Source of the DNA: Rotaria socialis
Taxonomy: Eukaryota; Rotifera; Eurotatoria; Philodinida; Philodinidae
Assembly: GCA_905331475.1 (NCBI GenBank)
Contig: CAJNYU010000139.1
Location: forward strand, 27,398-91,397
DNA length: 64,000 bases
Direction of reading: 5' to 3'
Part shown: positions 45,706-57,103 of the stretch, one piece after another
How positions within the stretch are numbered: the stretch's first letter is position 1
Layout of the letters: each line of letters begins with the position of its first letter
Made by a program: the position numbers and the translations under genes
Notes under the pieces: generated by a model
The model's input: the letters and a program-made list of their open reading frames with translations, nothing else
What the model was told of the DNA's origin: nothing
Database searches by the model: none

Positions 45706-46599
45706 AAAAGACAAGAAATGACTAGTGCGAGAGCAGGCCCGTAACAACTTGATAAACTGAAATTCGTATCTAGAGAAAAATAAATGAGATACGATAAAAA
45801 AGAAAAGAAAGTGTTTTCTCTTGCCAGCGTATGTCGAATACATCGAACAGGTTCCTGAGCTGCTTGGCAAACTGAAACTTGAATATAAAGAAAAATGAAA
45901 AGTATATAGAATCAAAAAGAAAGCGTTTTCTATTACCGGTATATGTTGAATCAACAGGCTAGCTTTCAGTACCATTTCGTACATTGAAATTTGAATCTAG
46001 AGAAAACGAAAACATGGTTAATGTGAAAAAAGATCGAAGTGGGTTACCCGTTTCTATTTGTTTCAAATGTTTTGTTTGTTTCTCATATTTGCTATACAAT
46101 TCACAAATTTTTCCATTGATGCTAGAAACGGGATAAATTTAATAGAGATCAGAACAATCAGAATAAAAGACACGTACTAGCTTTCTTTTGTCAGATCAGC
46201 CTCTTGTAATTCTGCGCTAGCTTGTTTTGGTTTGTTGGGTTCCTAAAAAAATTACGATTGGAAATAAAATATGCGATATTTCAATGATGAGCTACTTCGA
46301 AACAACAAATTAAATTTTTATCGGACAGAAACAATTGAACTGCAACTGGATTAAAATTTTGTTTGTGGTAAATTGATTTGATTGAAGTCATAATTAGGTT
46401 GTATCCAAATTTGAGTGATATCAATTTTCTTTTTAAACAAATACATATAGATTTTGGCAAGGACAACATTTTTTCTTACTTGCCCATCTTGCATTGAAAC
46501 ATAATTGTTTTTGATTTTAAATAGTAATGCGTAATGACAACACACAATTCACGAATATTTTCGATAAATGTCTATTTATTTAATACTTCTATTAATGTT
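45706..46599. other. Intergenic region with internal direct repeats
   Basis: About 45740-46010 contains three diverged repeats of a roughly 90-bp unit, seen as AACTGAAATTCG / AAACTGAAACTTG / CATTGAAATTTG each followed by a TAGAGAAAA- or AAGAAAAAT-like stretch. No coding region recognised. Confidence 0.4.
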
Positions 46600-46645
46600 G
46601 AGTGTGGGTGCATATTTTCTTCGAATTCACATCCACACCCTCGAG
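46600..46645. repeat. Short palindromic GTGTGG/CCACAC element, second copy
   Basis: GAGTGTGGGTGC .. ATCCACACCCTCGAG with TTCGAA in the centre; the same family as 45650. Confidence 0.6.
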
Positions 46646-46818
46646 CCAATACCATATTCCCTCTTCGAAAAATGCAGCAATGCTTATTTGACTCAGCCTT
46701 CGCTTGAATAATATTAATTTTGAGTGTATTATTATGAATAATAAGGAAGTGCAATATTCATTTCAAGTGCTAAAATTATTCACCTCATCTTTCAGGCGTG
46801 CATTTTTAGTTTAGGGCA

Positions 46819-46828
46819 TATATAAAAG
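46819..46828 (+). promoter_or_regulatory. TATA box
   Basis: TATATAAAAG lies 116 bp before the ATG at 46944, at the right distance for a start near 46850 and a 5' UTR of about 95 nt. Confidence 0.65.
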
Positions 46829-46943
46829 GAGTCGGTGGTCTATAGGATAGATCAATATTTCGAAACATCGTGTAGGAAACAAACATTACCTCACACTCAT
46901 CCCAAGTATCCACATAAATATTGTGTTTTGTTCATTTTGAACC

Positions 46944-47576
46944 ATGGCGACAACGTGGATTATGATAAATTTTATACTAGCAATAGCCGTGGGATATGTA
47001 TGTGGCGATACCATCCAAATTTTATCGGGCAGACGAATGGATAGCAATGCTTTCATTCGATCCGAAAAGATTTACAAAAAGTTTCAAACGCCAACAAGCT
47101 TTCTTATTAATGGTGCATCTAATATATATGGGAAAGTGACTGGCTTCACTACTGCGTTTCATCATACTGTACCTCTCTTGTATAAAATTACTTTTGATGC
47201 AATATGCACTAATCCAAAGGGTACTATATGGGTATTCCCTCGGATTATGGTCAATAATCAACTTTTCTATAACGATAGGTTTATACCGAATACTGACGAT
47301 CGTTACACATTAATTCCGGGATATACTGAAGTTCATTCATTTGATCATATTGGTGCAGGACAATACGCTTTTCTTTCAGGGATAGCGACTACAATCAGAA
47401 AGTCAGAATTGATTTATTTACAACCAGGCTTACACGTAATTGATGTTGCAGTTCGAGCTACCGGGAATATGCCAGTTCAAATTTATTTTGGTGTATTAAC
47501 GATTGAATTAGTTGAGTTTAATGATGCGGCAAGTATTGGCGGAATGGTACCGATGAATGTTACATCCATTAATTGA
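46944..47576 (+). CDS. Secreted protein of unknown family
   Basis: Intronless 210-residue protein with a hydrophobic signal peptide (MATTWIMINFILAIAVGYVC) and no later membrane segment. The rest alternates short hydrophobic strands with turns (for example YKITFDAICTNPKGTIWVFP and LIYLQPGLHVIDVAVRATG), which suggests an all-beta, jelly-roll-like extracellular domain similar in feel to C1q/TNF-type folds. I do not recognise the family. A well-placed TATA box (46819) and a consistent reading frame support a real expressed gene. Confidence 0.7.
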   Translation: MATTWIMINFILAIAVGYVCGDTIQILSGRRMDSNAFIRSEKIYKKFQTPTSFLINGASNIYGKVTGFTTAFHHTVPLLYKITFDAICTNPKGTIWVFPRIMVNNQLFYNDRFIPNTDDRYTLIPGYTEVHSFDHIGAGQYAFLSGIATTIRKSELIYLQPGLHVIDVAVRATGNMPVQIYFGVLTIELVEFNDAASIGGMVPMNVTSIN

Positions 47577-49088
47577 AAACAAAAACAGAATTATTAAAAA
47601 CAGTTTGCTTCTATAGTAATCAGTTTTCAATTTAGAATGCGTAATAAAATTCTCTGAAAGTCATCGATCACGTATCATTTTTCATACAAACAAAATAAAA
47701 AGTTGATATTTTCGAAGTTTGAAAGAGACTTTGTAATTCTGTCTTTTTCTTTCTATGATTTAAAAATGTTACGTTCATGATTCATACCCTCATATCCAAG
47801 TAGAAGCCTCGTTCATTTTTTATCCACATTCAAATGCACACCACACCACACCACACCACCATAATCACATTCCACAAAGAACTATACTGGCAAGATTCAA
47901 GTCAAAATGAAATATTAAATATATAATTTATTAATTTGAGCTCATTTACATAATTACAAAATACTTCTTCAATAAATTCTCAACAACTGTTTTTCACGCA
48001 TCCAAATTTCAGTTTGAGTAAATGTAGCATGCATTTGTTGATTCACACAATATTCATATTCACGATTGAGTGCATATTTTATTTCTGCTTAGACATTCAA
48101 ATTGTTAGATTCAATCAATGGAAATATTCTGTAATCGGATTAGTGCATTGCCATTAAGAATTAAATCCATATTTAAAATCATCGAGTTCTTTTTCTAGAA
48201 AATACTAGATTTGTCCTATACTTTCGTCGAAATATACGCTGTGAATACTTTTGTAGCACTTGAAATGGCCCAAATTGAAATAGCAGCAAAACTAGTCAAT
48301 GGCTCAAACGAATTTGATAGGTTCAACTCATTGCTATGATCGTTTGGCTAGGTGGAGTGCGAAAATAAGTGCAATTAAGGTTCCAAGGAATCTGTATTAA
48401 GATTTGGTTGAACGCTTTGAAGTGATGTGTGGGTCCAACAAACTCAAGCTAGTCATCTGGCTCATATATTCATCGGACAGTCTGCAACCACACGCACATC
48501 CTCAATATTCATCTTCAAAACATCATTCCACGATAGAAATGGAAATATATGTTTAATCTATAAAGTGCATTATGAACCCAAGACGTTTCAAAATATAGCA
48601 CCGATATGTTCTTACAATGTACACTGACTCATGCTTGTAGATATATCTAAAGGAAAAAGTACAAGTACACATCACGTGCCGTAAAGAAAGGAAAAAAGAA
48701 GCATGTCGATACCACAGCAGCTATTAAAAACGAGTAATAAACAAGCGAAGGAAAAAACGGATAGGAAGCTATGTATTTTATGTGTGCTGTTGTTATTATG
48801 ATATTATTTCGCTTCAAGAAAATCCATCCGCATACGATTGTTGCAAAAAAATCTGATACGCCCGTTATTTACTTAGAAACGCTATCATGAGCAGATATGA
48901 TATTCCGGCTTCTCTGACGTAAGCAGAAAAAGTGATAATAAGAAGAAAAAAAATCTGCATAGCCTTCGACCAAATCTTTCTTTCTATTGCAAAGGTAACC
49001 ATGAATTTCGTTTTTTTTCTGTCACAATAACTTTCTTTTCATTTTCATTTTCATTTATGATGTCTTTACGATAAGAGATCAATTCTTT
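47577..49088. other. Intergenic region
   Basis: No gene recognised. A CACAC pentamer array at about 47837-47860 is present. The short ORF at 48427-48627 has no recognisable domain. A CATTTT-type tract lies just before the amylase gene. Confidence 0.4.
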
Positions 49089-50691
49089 TTGATGATGATG
49101 ACGAAGATATTTTTGTTAAATCTTTTAATTGGTATTATCTATTGCAAAAATGCAAACGAATGGCGTTCAAGATCTATTTATCAGATATTAACTGATCGAT
49201 TTTCTCCGGAAAATTTTTCCTATACGAAATGTATGGAACAACCAATTACAGAATATTCAATGAGACATTATTGTGGTGGAACGTATCGAGGTGCTATTGA
49301 TCAATTGGATTATGTCGTTGAAATGGGTTTTAATGCAATATGGATTTCACCAATACCATCCAATACTGATATAGAGACTATTTACGGAGTCGGTTGGCAT
49401 GGCTATTGGCAAGATAATATTTATCAGCTAAATAAATATTTCGGTCAAGAACAAGATTTAATTAATTTCATTGATGAAGCACATAAACGTGATATTTGGA
49501 TTATGTTAGATGTTGTTGCCAATCATGTCGGACCCAACGTAACAAATAATTACTACGTCCCATTCAATAAAAGTGAATATTTTCATCAACCGTTATGTTT
49601 GATTAAGGATTATTCAAATCAAACAGAAGTAAAAACAAACGAAAACGAGATATTTTTGAAAAACAATGTTCACTGATTTATTTCAGGTTGAATTTTGTTC
49701 GCTTGGTAGCGAAAGAAGTGTTTTACCTGATTTAAATACAGAACACGATTTTGTAGTATCAGCATTTGTTTCTTGGATCAATGAAACCATAATGAAATAT
49801 AAATTTGATGCTATTCGTATTGATACATTTCGTCATGTTCGAAAGTCGTTTTGGAAAGATTACAATCGTTATTCAGGTGTTTACTCTCTCGGAGAAGTGG
49901 CAACATCCGACACGTCGTACGTTGGTGCCTATCAGAATGTTGCTGATGGAATTCTTCATTACCCACTTTATTTTTTATTAAATCAAGCTTTTCAAGATAA
50001 CGATCAATCAAGACAATCAATGTTCGTTATTGAAAATCAAGTTCAAGAAAATGAAAAATATTTCAATGATACAACTTTATGTGGAATATTTTTAGATAAT
50101 CATGATCAAGATAGATTTTTAAATCATACTCAAAATTCAGTACGCATTCAAAATGCTCTTGTCTATCTAATGTTCAGTGATGGAATTCCGATTGTTTACA
50201 TGGGTACAGAACAAAATTTTACCGGAAATCCAAATGAAAAATATGGTGCAACAGATCCATGGAATCGTGAACCGTTGTGGAAGTCGGGATATAACCGTTC
50301 AATGTGGATATATAAATATTTAGCTAAACTTAATCAAATTCGTTCGTTACTCAAAGAACAATATAATGAAGAATTTTTTATATCCCATCAACAAACAATG
50401 CTTATTGATAATGATACTTATGTGTATAAGAAAGGTCCACTTGTAATCGTTGTTTCAAATCAATCGTTTAATCGAACAAAAAAACTTTCATTCGGTTCAA
50501 CTGTAGTTTCCAATCGATGGAAAGATTTACTTACTAATAAAATCTATGAAATCGATAATAATAACGAACTAGAAATCGATAGTTGGCAACCGAAACTTCT
50601 TCTTCCTGTTTCATCATCTGCATCGATTTTTTCGTCGTGCTTAGCGGTGTTAAGTTTTTTATTATCATTTTTTTTCAATATGAATAAATAA
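49089..50691 (+). CDS. Alpha-amylase, GH13, fungal-type, with hydrophobic C-terminal anchor
   Basis: Two exons (49089-49628 and 49687-50691) with a 58-bp intron; 514 residues. It hydrolyses alpha-1,4-glucan (starch, glycogen). Signal peptide at 1-19. Conserved GH13 motifs: DVVANHVG (region I, about 141-148), DAIRIDTFRH with nucleophile D226, SLGEV with acid E250 and FLDNHDQDRF with D320. The early YQILTDRF, YCGGTYRGAIDQLDY and GWHGYWQ blocks match the Aspergillus (TAKA) amylase subfamily rather than the animal pancreatic type, which suggests fungal ancestry. The ending SSSASIFSSCLAVLSFLLSFFF resembles a GPI-attachment signal, so the enzyme may stay on a cell surface. Start choice: the first ATG in a run of four Met codons. 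Confidence 0.93.
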
Positions 50692-51267
50692 TAGAGTTAT
50701 TTTAGAAATTCGTCTTTTCTCTATTCTATTTATCTCCGAGGAATCATCAGGCTTCGCGTCCGTCGATTGATACGAGAGCGACAAAACTTTCTTTGAAAAT
50801 AGTTTTCTTGTTATTTGCATTGCTTGATCAAATTCTGAAAGAGTTTGTATCCACCAGTAGAAATATCCCCCCTCTTATCTCTATCTCACTTAATAATATA
50901 AAAACTTCATTCAATACGGATCACTCATATTTTCAAACTAATGAAACATACAGAAAAGTAATAAACTCAATCGCCTATATTTTATTCAAATTTTCATTTT
51001 TCTACGATTACAGAATTTCACATAAGAAAGAGAAAAAGATTTCGCATTGCTAAACAGGCATTATTGTTTTTGTCTTTCTGTCGATATTACGTTGCTATTT
51101 ACAACTTGAAAATGGTAAAAGGACGTATAGAACATACGTTTCTCACCTGACAATTGTAATTGTCAAAAAGCAGACGTTATCTATTTTTGATTGTTATCTT
51201 ACACAGTAAATCTGCACTTTGCATAACGTAAAAAGAGTTGAAATCATTCCTCGTTCTTCAACACAAA
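50692..51267. other. Intergenic region
   Basis: No gene recognised; contains the upstream region of the SLC13 gene. Confidence 0.4.
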
Positions 51268-53808
51268 ATGGCAAACATACATCGTGTAAAGCAGTTTTTT
51301 AAATCTTGGTGGCGTCTATTGATAATAGCACTCACTCCGCTTATTTTACTTCCACTTCCAATAGTTGTGAATTCGATCGTAAATATTCAATCTTATTTTT
51401 CTATGTAAAATTGTTTAGTTTCAAATAATTTATCATTTTCTAGCAAGCAAAATGTGCCTATGTTGTTCTTCTACTTACAATATACTGGGTGTTCGAAGTA
51501 ATGCCCTATGCAGTAACTTCTTTGCTTCCTCTTGCATTTTTTCCTATGGCTGGCGTTATATCTGGTGACGAGATCGGCCATAATTATTTCAAAGTGAATA
51601 AATCTTTTTTTGTTGTTACTGTCTTTTAATTACATTACTCCGCATAAATGCTTTTACTATAGGATATTTCAACTCTATTTCTTGGCAGTATGATTTTGGC
51701 TCATGCAATGGAACATGTCCAGTTACATCGTCGACTAGCATTATTCGTACTGAAAATTGTTGGTTCATCAGTGAAATGGTGAGTATTTTAGTTATTACGT
51801 AATGATCTCCTGTACATTAATTACTCTTCGTACTTTTGAAATAAATACTTTTGTTGTTGATGAATAGGAGTATGGCTGGTCTAATGATTGTCACTGCTTT
51901 TTTGAGTATGTGGATCAATAATTCAGCTGCGACAAGTATCATGATACCGGCTGCAATCGCCATTATAGATGAATTTAAAAGTTATGACCAACAACACCAT
52001 CAAACAAATCAAAGCCAACGAGAACCCGAAGAAATATTATCCGTGAATGGATTGAGTAATCAAAAAAAACAGATCATTATGTTTTAGTTTATCTCAGCTA
52101 TATCATCATCATCATTTTTCAGCTCTGCTTCCGATGCAAATAATTGGTAGCAGCGATGATGACGAACCACTATTAGCTCAGGAAAGTTGCGATGAAAGGG
52201 CAATAGAGTAAGATTCCTTTGGAGAAACTATCATATCAATAAAATATAGTTTACTTTATGATAGACTTTCTCCACCCATTGATCATCGATCTTCCAGCTC
52301 AGCAAGGGAATTTCCTCTTACAAAACAGCAAATTGACTATAAACAACTAAAAACTGGTAGCAACATAAAGAAAATAATGTGTTATATATTCTCTTGTTTA
52401 TGTTTTTTTTTTGAAGGTTTTCTTATATCAGTAGCTTATAGCGCCGCTGTAGGTGGCATGGGTACACTTGTTGGAACTGGTCCAAATATCTTCGTCAAAG
52501 GATTCACTGATCAGTAAGCATCTATTCACTAGGCGAACTTTGAACAATCTCACTCTATCTTCTATTCAAATCAAGATTTTATTCGAATGGATCAACTGCT
52601 TTCGAAGTATCATTTGCTAATTTCACCTTGTTTGCCTTTCCAATGAGTCTGGTCTTGATTGTACTCTGCTGGTTTTGGTTACAACTATTGTACAATCGTA
52701 AAGAGTTACATTAATTTTTGCTTTTTTTATTTTCATATTTGCACATAACTATTTTAGGCTATTTCAATGGAGAAAAGTCGATGCAAGTGTACAGGAATCT
52801 CAAAAACATGTGCAATCTATTCTTAAGCAACAATACAAAGCATTAGGCTCCATGAGTTGGCAGGAAGGCACTATTATCATTCTGTTTTTTATTTTACTCA
52901 TTTTGTGGGTAACACGAGATTTTTCCAATATAAACGGATGGAGCGTTTTGTTTCGAAAAGAGTGAGTAATAATCGATAGATGATGGGTCAACATTGGTTT
53001 TGCTTTAGATACGTCACAGATGGAACCGCAGCTCTACTTATTGGCTCATTGCCACTTATTTTACCCAATAAGAATCCACTTAAAAGTACTGCATATAATA
53101 TAGTTTCGTTTTGGTTATAGACGATTTTATTTCAGAAAATTGGGACTATAATCCAATTCTTGAATGGAGTCATCTCTCAAAAGTATTTCCATGGGGTGTT
53201 TTTATGTTGCAAGGTGCTGGTTTAGCTATCGCTGACGGATTTAAGGTATATTTCAAGAAGTAAATTAAATATTCTAACTATATTAGGCAATTTCAAGAAA
53301 TCGGATTTATCGAGCACAATAGCTACCTTTCTTCAATTCATCGTTGGAACATCTAGAACAGTCACAATTCTTATCGTTATTATCGTTAGTGCTATTTTGA
53401 CTGAATTCACAAGCAATCTTGCTTGTGCTAGCATACTTTTTCCTATTCTCGATGGCATGGTTAGAACATATCATTTTTTGCTTTCACTATTACAATGAAA
53501 TGTATTGAATGTGTTTTTGTTTTGAAGGCAAAATCAACTAAAATCCATCCCGCGTACCTGATCATGTCGTCGTGCATGGGAGTTTCACTCTCATTAATGT
53601 TACCAATTGGTAAATCGCGTGTTCAATGAAATTTAATATATCTCTTCATACCTTTCTAGCTACACCACCGAATGCCATGATATTTGCAAGTGGTGATGTT
53701 AGAATTCGTGATTTGATCAGGGCTGGCGTTGGGTTTAAAATTATTGGCATTCTTGTGATTTTCCTTGCATCAGTGACTGTATTAGCGCCTATATTTCGTA
53801 TTCACTAA
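51268..53808 (+). CDS. SLC13-family sodium/dicarboxylate-citrate cotransporter
   Basis: About 14 exons can be joined without lesions from MANIHRVKQFFKSWW to FRIH followed by TAA. It is a multi-pass plasma-membrane carrier for Krebs-cycle di- and tricarboxylates, driven by sodium in most animals. Diagnostic parts: the CAYVVLLLTIYWVFEVMPYA opening, MWINNSAATSIMIPAA (first SNT-type substrate/sodium motif), GGMGTLVGTGPNIFVK (hairpin region), WGVFMLQGAGLAIADGF and ILTEFTSNLACASILFPIL (second SNT-type motif: TSN), and the PPNAMIF end. A hydrophilic loop rich in Asp and Ser (about 52120-52370) separates the two halves. Introns are 50-110 bp. It is an ordinary animal gene; relatives include mammalian NaDC/NaCT and insect Indy. 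Confidence 0.92.
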
Positions 53809-54699
53809 ATCGTATCGAGACGAAATCTCACATTATTATAATGAATAGTAGGATTTACATGTGAAATGAGAACTGTATGAAAGACGAACTACAAAAAGTG
53901 TTGAAGTATATATGGTAGAGATTTGCATACATTTCCCCTCACACACAGGTAGCGTAAGACGTTTTAATTATTTAATTCACTAAAAAAATGATTTAATCGT
54001 AAACTATAATAGACCGTTTTTAGAAACCCTGATCAACCGTGACAGGCGAACTTTTCATATTTTCAATTTCACAGAGATTGTGCTAATAGTTTTTCCTATA
54101 AGAGAAAACTTTCTGTGATAGTTACAATTAATACAATCATTTGTTTGAAAGTCAACTTGCATAATATGTTTACATTTATTATAAATGTATGTGAGAAATA
54201 TAGCTGCTGTCAGTATTCATTTATCTTTAGGAATTAAGAAAAAGAAATATCGCTAAGAATTATTTTACTGAAAACTACATAAATTTTAATTACAGGCTGA
54301 AATTTCTATTCTTTCTCGCCTGCATCTTATCCATACTATATTGCAATGTGCTCAAGACACAGCGCCCATAGAATCACCACGCATGACAGACAGTGAATTG
54401 TAATTGGTTAACATGCGGCACTCGCGTGTTTGACTGTTAAAATTGCTTAGGGCAGAAACAAAAGGAAAGAAAATAAACGCAATTAGTATTGAAAAAAGGC
54501 AATCAACGAAAATAATGGCATATACTGCTTTTCTCGCTATGACCAGCAGGATGCTTTTGTAATACAAATATAAGATGCATTTTAACTCAAAATGGCATTT
54601 AGAACTCGCATAAGCAACTATGAAACTTTTTCTTTCATTGGATGCGACATAAAAATTGTTAAACGGATTGAATGATAATTTATTCAAGTGGACTCACAC
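53809..54699. other. Intergenic region
   Basis: No gene recognised; the minus-strand ORF at 54352-54687 shows no domain. Confidence 0.4.
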
Positions 54700-55270
54700 G
54701 GCTAACGGTATTCAAAAAACTGGCAAAATCGCTGTCTTTGCTTATGGATCATTGCTATGGTATCCCATTGAGCATGAGAGTGAAACTATTGACGGCTGTA
54801 TGGTTCGCGAACACAAAAAATAATTTAATTACCAAGATTTTGCTTGTCGCAGTACCATGAGTTCTACTGGTTTGACAATGGGTTGATGTTCAGTTCCCCA
54901 CGAATATGTGATGGGTTCATTGTTGATTTCGAGTGGTAATCAAATCATTCCATTTATTGAAGCATTTGTAAAACGAGAAACTCCTGTTAGTAAAGATGAA
55001 TTTGTGATGAACATATATGCATATGACTTTGTAGAGATTATGACTGCCATATCATATCACTAGCCAATCCGCTTTAATATGCTTGGCCAATGAGAAAAGT
55101 GCATCCTATTTAAAGCAACCGCTCGCTTTTAAAGAACAATCCGAGAAAATCACACGAGCCTCCGGATTCAGTGGAACTAATTTACAGTATTTAACAAAGC
55201 TAGTTCAATTCCACCGTGCGTTGAAAATAGATGATTCATCCACAGTTGAAATTAGAGAGCTCTGTGATAA
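54700..55270 (+). pseudogene. Decayed ChaC-like gamma-glutamylcyclotransferase
   Basis: Fragments in more than one frame align in order with a ChaC-type glutathione-specific gamma-glutamylcyclotransferase: KIAVFAYGSLLWYP (about 54724-54765, the YGSL substrate loop), then FIEAFVKRETP, and finally KSASYLKQPL .. ASGFSGTNLQYLTKLVQFHR (about 55095-55220), which matches the conserved C-terminal ASGPSGxNxxYL block. Several in-frame stops and at least one frame change separate them, and no intron pattern rescues the frame. The 149-residue open frame at 55083-55532 is therefore mostly the surviving 3' end plus unrelated downstream sequence. Confidence 0.75.
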
Positions 55271-55395
55271 GTTTCTATTGTGTCGACAACATTCGTTGAT
55301 GAACAATTCGAAATGGTTGAATATGTACGATCAAATAAAAACTCCACAAAAACATCAGGACGCATTAAGTGCAAGAACAATGACAATTGTGAAAG

Positions 55396-55469
55396 CAGAG
55401 ATGGGCAAGTGGGCGATTTTTCGACCCAGGTCACGCCAAGTAAAGTTATTTTTGAATTGCCCATCTCTG
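55396..55469. mobile_element. 74-bp hAT-like micro-element
   Basis: Perfect 13-bp inverted ends CAGAGATGGGCAA (55396-55408 and 55457-55469) have the CAGxGxTGGGCAA form typical of hAT transposons. Flanking 8-mers TGTGAAAG and GACGAAAG agree in their last five bases, as expected of a diverged 8-bp target duplication. It sits within the 3' part of the open frame downstream of the ChaC pseudogene. Confidence 0.8.
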
Positions 55470-55477
55470 GACGAAAG

Positions 55478-56024
55478 TATGCCTAGAATTAAATATTCAG
55501 ATTTACGTTTTAGAGAAAAAAAGAATCAATGAGCCATGCTATCAATTATCAATCAAACTAATGCTGGCCATCAGATCAATTGTAGCTCGAATATTCAATG
55601 CATTGTACAGCTGCCATTTGAATGAAAAATCACTTTTGTTTGTTTTGTTTTTGTAAAACATTGCTGCAGATAAAAAAAATTCAGAAATATTTGTTCGTAC
55701 CATGTAAAGTTATTCAAAATAAATATGAGACATCAATATTCTTGGTGTGAAAAGTTGTTTTGCAAAATCATTGACGAACATTAACAAATGAATGAAACTA
55801 ATCGAAAAGTTGTGTCTTAATCTTTCGCTCTATTGCTGTTAGTAGATTGTATAGAAAACTGGTCTAGTAAAGATGGAAGCAAAAAGCATTAACAATATTA
55901 TTTTGTATGAAAAGAAATATACAGTAAAATTAAAGAACAGTGACGTTATTTATGCATATGTATGAGTCATCATAGTATGTATCGAGAAAATTACATGATA
56001 CAATGAGTCAGCGCGTATATGAAT
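55478..56024. other. Intergenic region
   Basis: No gene recognised. Confidence 0.4.
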
Positions 56025-56330
56025 CGTCCCAGGTCAATGATTCCGGAGGACGGATACCGTAGCAACCGGCTGGAAAGATGCGGAAAAATCGCCGTATCTG
56101 GTCAGAAAGCACGGGTAAGCGGTGAAAAGTGGAAGCAGTATTCCGGTCGGGGATTTCCGGAGTTTTTCCTGTGGATTTCAGTCAACTTCCAGCCGGAAAG
56201 CACAGAAAGCTGGCTGGAATCCACAGGAAAAAAATCCGGTAAATTTCGACCGGAATACTGCTTCCACTTTCCAGCGCTTTCCCGTGCTTTCCGGTCGTTT
56301 CCCACCGTACCTCCACGACCTGGGGTCAAA
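56025..56330. mobile_element. Foldback element with roughly 100-bp mirrored arms
   Basis: A GC-rich hairpin of about 305 bp. GTGGAAGCAGTATTCCGGTC (from about 56129) returns as its complement at about 56250-56270, and TTTTTCCTGTGGATT returns as AATCCACAGGAAAAA near 56218. The outer ends CCCAGGTC / GACCTGGG (about 56028 and 56318) are also inverted. Short open frames on both strands through it read the same KWKQYSGR peptide, because they translate the two arms of one hairpin; they are not genes. Confidence 0.8.
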
Positions 56331-57103
56331 ACATTATGTTGCTGTTTATTTTTATTCTGTCAATGCAAAATATAAATATTGACCAACCTTATCTTTTGAA
56401 ACGCAATGTGCTCTGTAAACAAAGAACACGTCAACTCATCTACTGGCTAAAACTGAATGACGGACGGTGTACAGCTGCACATTTGCAGTAGTTTTACGAA
56501 AAAAAGGTTTCTAAAATCAGAATTTTCGTTTCATTTTGTTCATACGAAGATAAAAGCGTTTCATACATATAAGAGCAAAGGAAAAAATCTGCCATAGCTG
56601 GACAGGACGTTTTTATAGGAACAAAAGCTGATTTAGAATCCTCTGGTAGAAAATGGTTGAAAACTAGCGACAGCATCATTTTTATTCCGTCGAAGAAATT
56701 ATAGAAATATACATGAAAACTATGAGCAACCGAGTACAATATTCGAACGAGACGTTGAAATGTATCAGCGTGGTTTCATGTAAATATTTTGGTTTTTATT
56801 ATTGCAGATGTTTTTACTGTTGTTGACGTCATCACAATATAAATATATTACCATACCAGCTGAATGTTTTTTTTTCTTTCTCTCATTCTGTTTCTTTAGC
56901 TACCCGTTAGATGTTGTTTTTTTTTTCGCCAAATGCGATCACATTGTAGTTTGCTGCTTGTTTCAAAACTTTATAAATTTTTTTCACTTGCTGTAATGGT
57001 TGGTTTTCTCCAATAACGGCTGACTATATATTAACTTTGAGGTAATCAATTTTATGGTTAATCTTCTAGGTCATATCGAACTCTTTATATCTAGTGGATA
57101 ATA
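56331..57103. other. Upstream region of the kinase gene
   Basis: No other gene recognised; T-rich tracts at about 56868-56930. Confidence 0.4.

Noticed and set aside
55083-55532. 149-codon ORF as an intact gene
   Set aside because: Its first half is the 3' end of the ChaC relic, and the rest includes a 74-bp hAT-like element; no intact start domain.
56019-56382. Open frames of 75-118 codons on both strands
   Set aside because: They translate the two arms of a hairpin element and encode the same peptide start; there is no independent gene evidence.
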